Of a stretch of 64,000 nucleotides of DNA, positions 63,401 through 64,000 are shown one piece after another. The DNA lies in the NCBI GenBank assembly GCA_013398175.1, contig VZRZ01000211.1:755506-819505 (forward strand). Direction: 5' to 3'. The DNA is from Climacteris rufus (Eukaryota; Chordata; Aves; Passeriformes; Climacteridae). The notes beneath the pieces are model-generated. The model made no database searches. It was not told the DNA's origin and saw nothing but the letters and a program-made list of their open reading frames with translations. The stretch's first letter is position 1; every line of letters starts with the position of its first letter. Position numbers and translations under genes: made by a program.

Positions 63401-64000
63401 CCCAGCCATAGCATAACAAGGCTGCAGGGCACAGTTGACTGGAGTGAACAGGGAAATTTCTGAGCCATTGATCCACGAGCCCACATAACGTGTGAAATTG
63501 GAGATGTAGCCTGTCAGAGGAAGCTAGCCATATATTTTTAGATTATCTTAAAAATACACTGCCCTTAACCATTGTTCAATAGAAAGCATTATTTGGTTCT
63601 ATTTTCTGAAGACTGTTTTGTGTTTTGAGAGGTTTTTTTGATTGTTGGGGGTGGGGCACGGGGGTTGATTGTTTTGGTGGAGGTTTGTTTGCTTGTTTTT
63701 TATTATTATTTCCTACTGGTAAAGGTTGTAGTTTTGCCTTTTAAAATCATTTTAGTAGGCCAGTTTCTCTTTCATGCCACACAGCTTTGTGTTAGCACAT
63801 ACACATACATAGTTCTTTACATAAATGGTTTTCAGAGGCCAACACTAAGTAGCACTTTGCATTATATTTCTGGATAGTAGAAGTAAACACCTAGCATGAC
63901 AAGAAAGAGTTCTGAGACCTAGTTAACATGTATTGTCACGAAGATAAATGAATGTGTAACTGCATCCTTAGGAGAAGTCTAATCTCTTCCCATTTACTTC
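60403..64000. other. Unique sequence, no intact gene seen
   Basis: AT-rich DNA with a T run at 60,463-60,475 and a (TG) run near 61,361-61,371. It includes two GC-richer patches: 61,980-62,270, with a long unstarted open frame on the minus strand, and 62,940-63,250, with an 85-codon minus frame that has no domain. A G/T-rich stretch lies at 63,635-63,705. No CR1, LTR or RNA gene recognised. Confidence 0.45.

Noticed and set aside
1..64000. CRISPR arrays, operons, tRNA genes
   Set aside because: No regularly spaced identical repeats with unique spacers, no bacterial gene organisation and no tRNA A/B-box pair recognised; the DNA is vertebrate.

Overview
The window looks like avian nuclear DNA. 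It is AT-rich and low in CpG, and its recognisable repeats are CR1 LINE 3' ends with (ATTCTRTG)-type termini plus retroviral LTRs, one of which resembles an LTR family widespread in birds. CR1 dominance with no Alu, L1 or B-type SINEs argues for a bird; a neoavian lineage is likely from the LTR, but that assignment rests on memory of the family.

I find no intact protein-coding gene, tRNA or rRNA. The longest open frames are short, have no recognisable domain and do not stand out from chance, or they are shadows of CR1 sequence. The window is best read as an intergenic desert or the inside of a very large intron.

Layout. 1-4,035: a 5'-truncated CR1 on the minus strand (370-1,032) whose 5' end and flank were copied in inverted orientation at 3,711-4,013, giving two roughly 300-base arms about 2.5 kb apart. 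4,036-11,040: mostly unique AT-rich DNA with a candidate conserved noncoding stretch carrying an RFX X-box-like palindrome (4,785-4,798). 11,054-11,273: weak candidate for an antisense LTR. 17,375-17,858: a CR1 split by a second, oppositely oriented CR1. 21,290-21,980: a decayed PIF/Harbinger (HARBI1-like) DDE transposase, the most informative protein fossil here. 29,799-30,084: a sense CR1 3' end. 32,500-33,512: the 3' end of an ERVL-like endogenous retrovirus with its LTR. 52,082-52,380: a second LTR-like unit with matched TGTGGTA/TACCACA ends and a symmetric 6-base flanking repeat, next to a small CpG-retaining pocket. 60,354-60,402: two adjacent perfect hairpins. The remainder is AT-rich unique sequence with short homopolymer runs, a few microsatellites, and some GC-richer blocks that are probably decayed repeats.

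No genes work together here. The content is a record of transposition (CR1, ERV, Harbinger), local duplication and possible cis-regulatory sequence. Repeat identities come from recognising family consensus features by eye; no database search was run.
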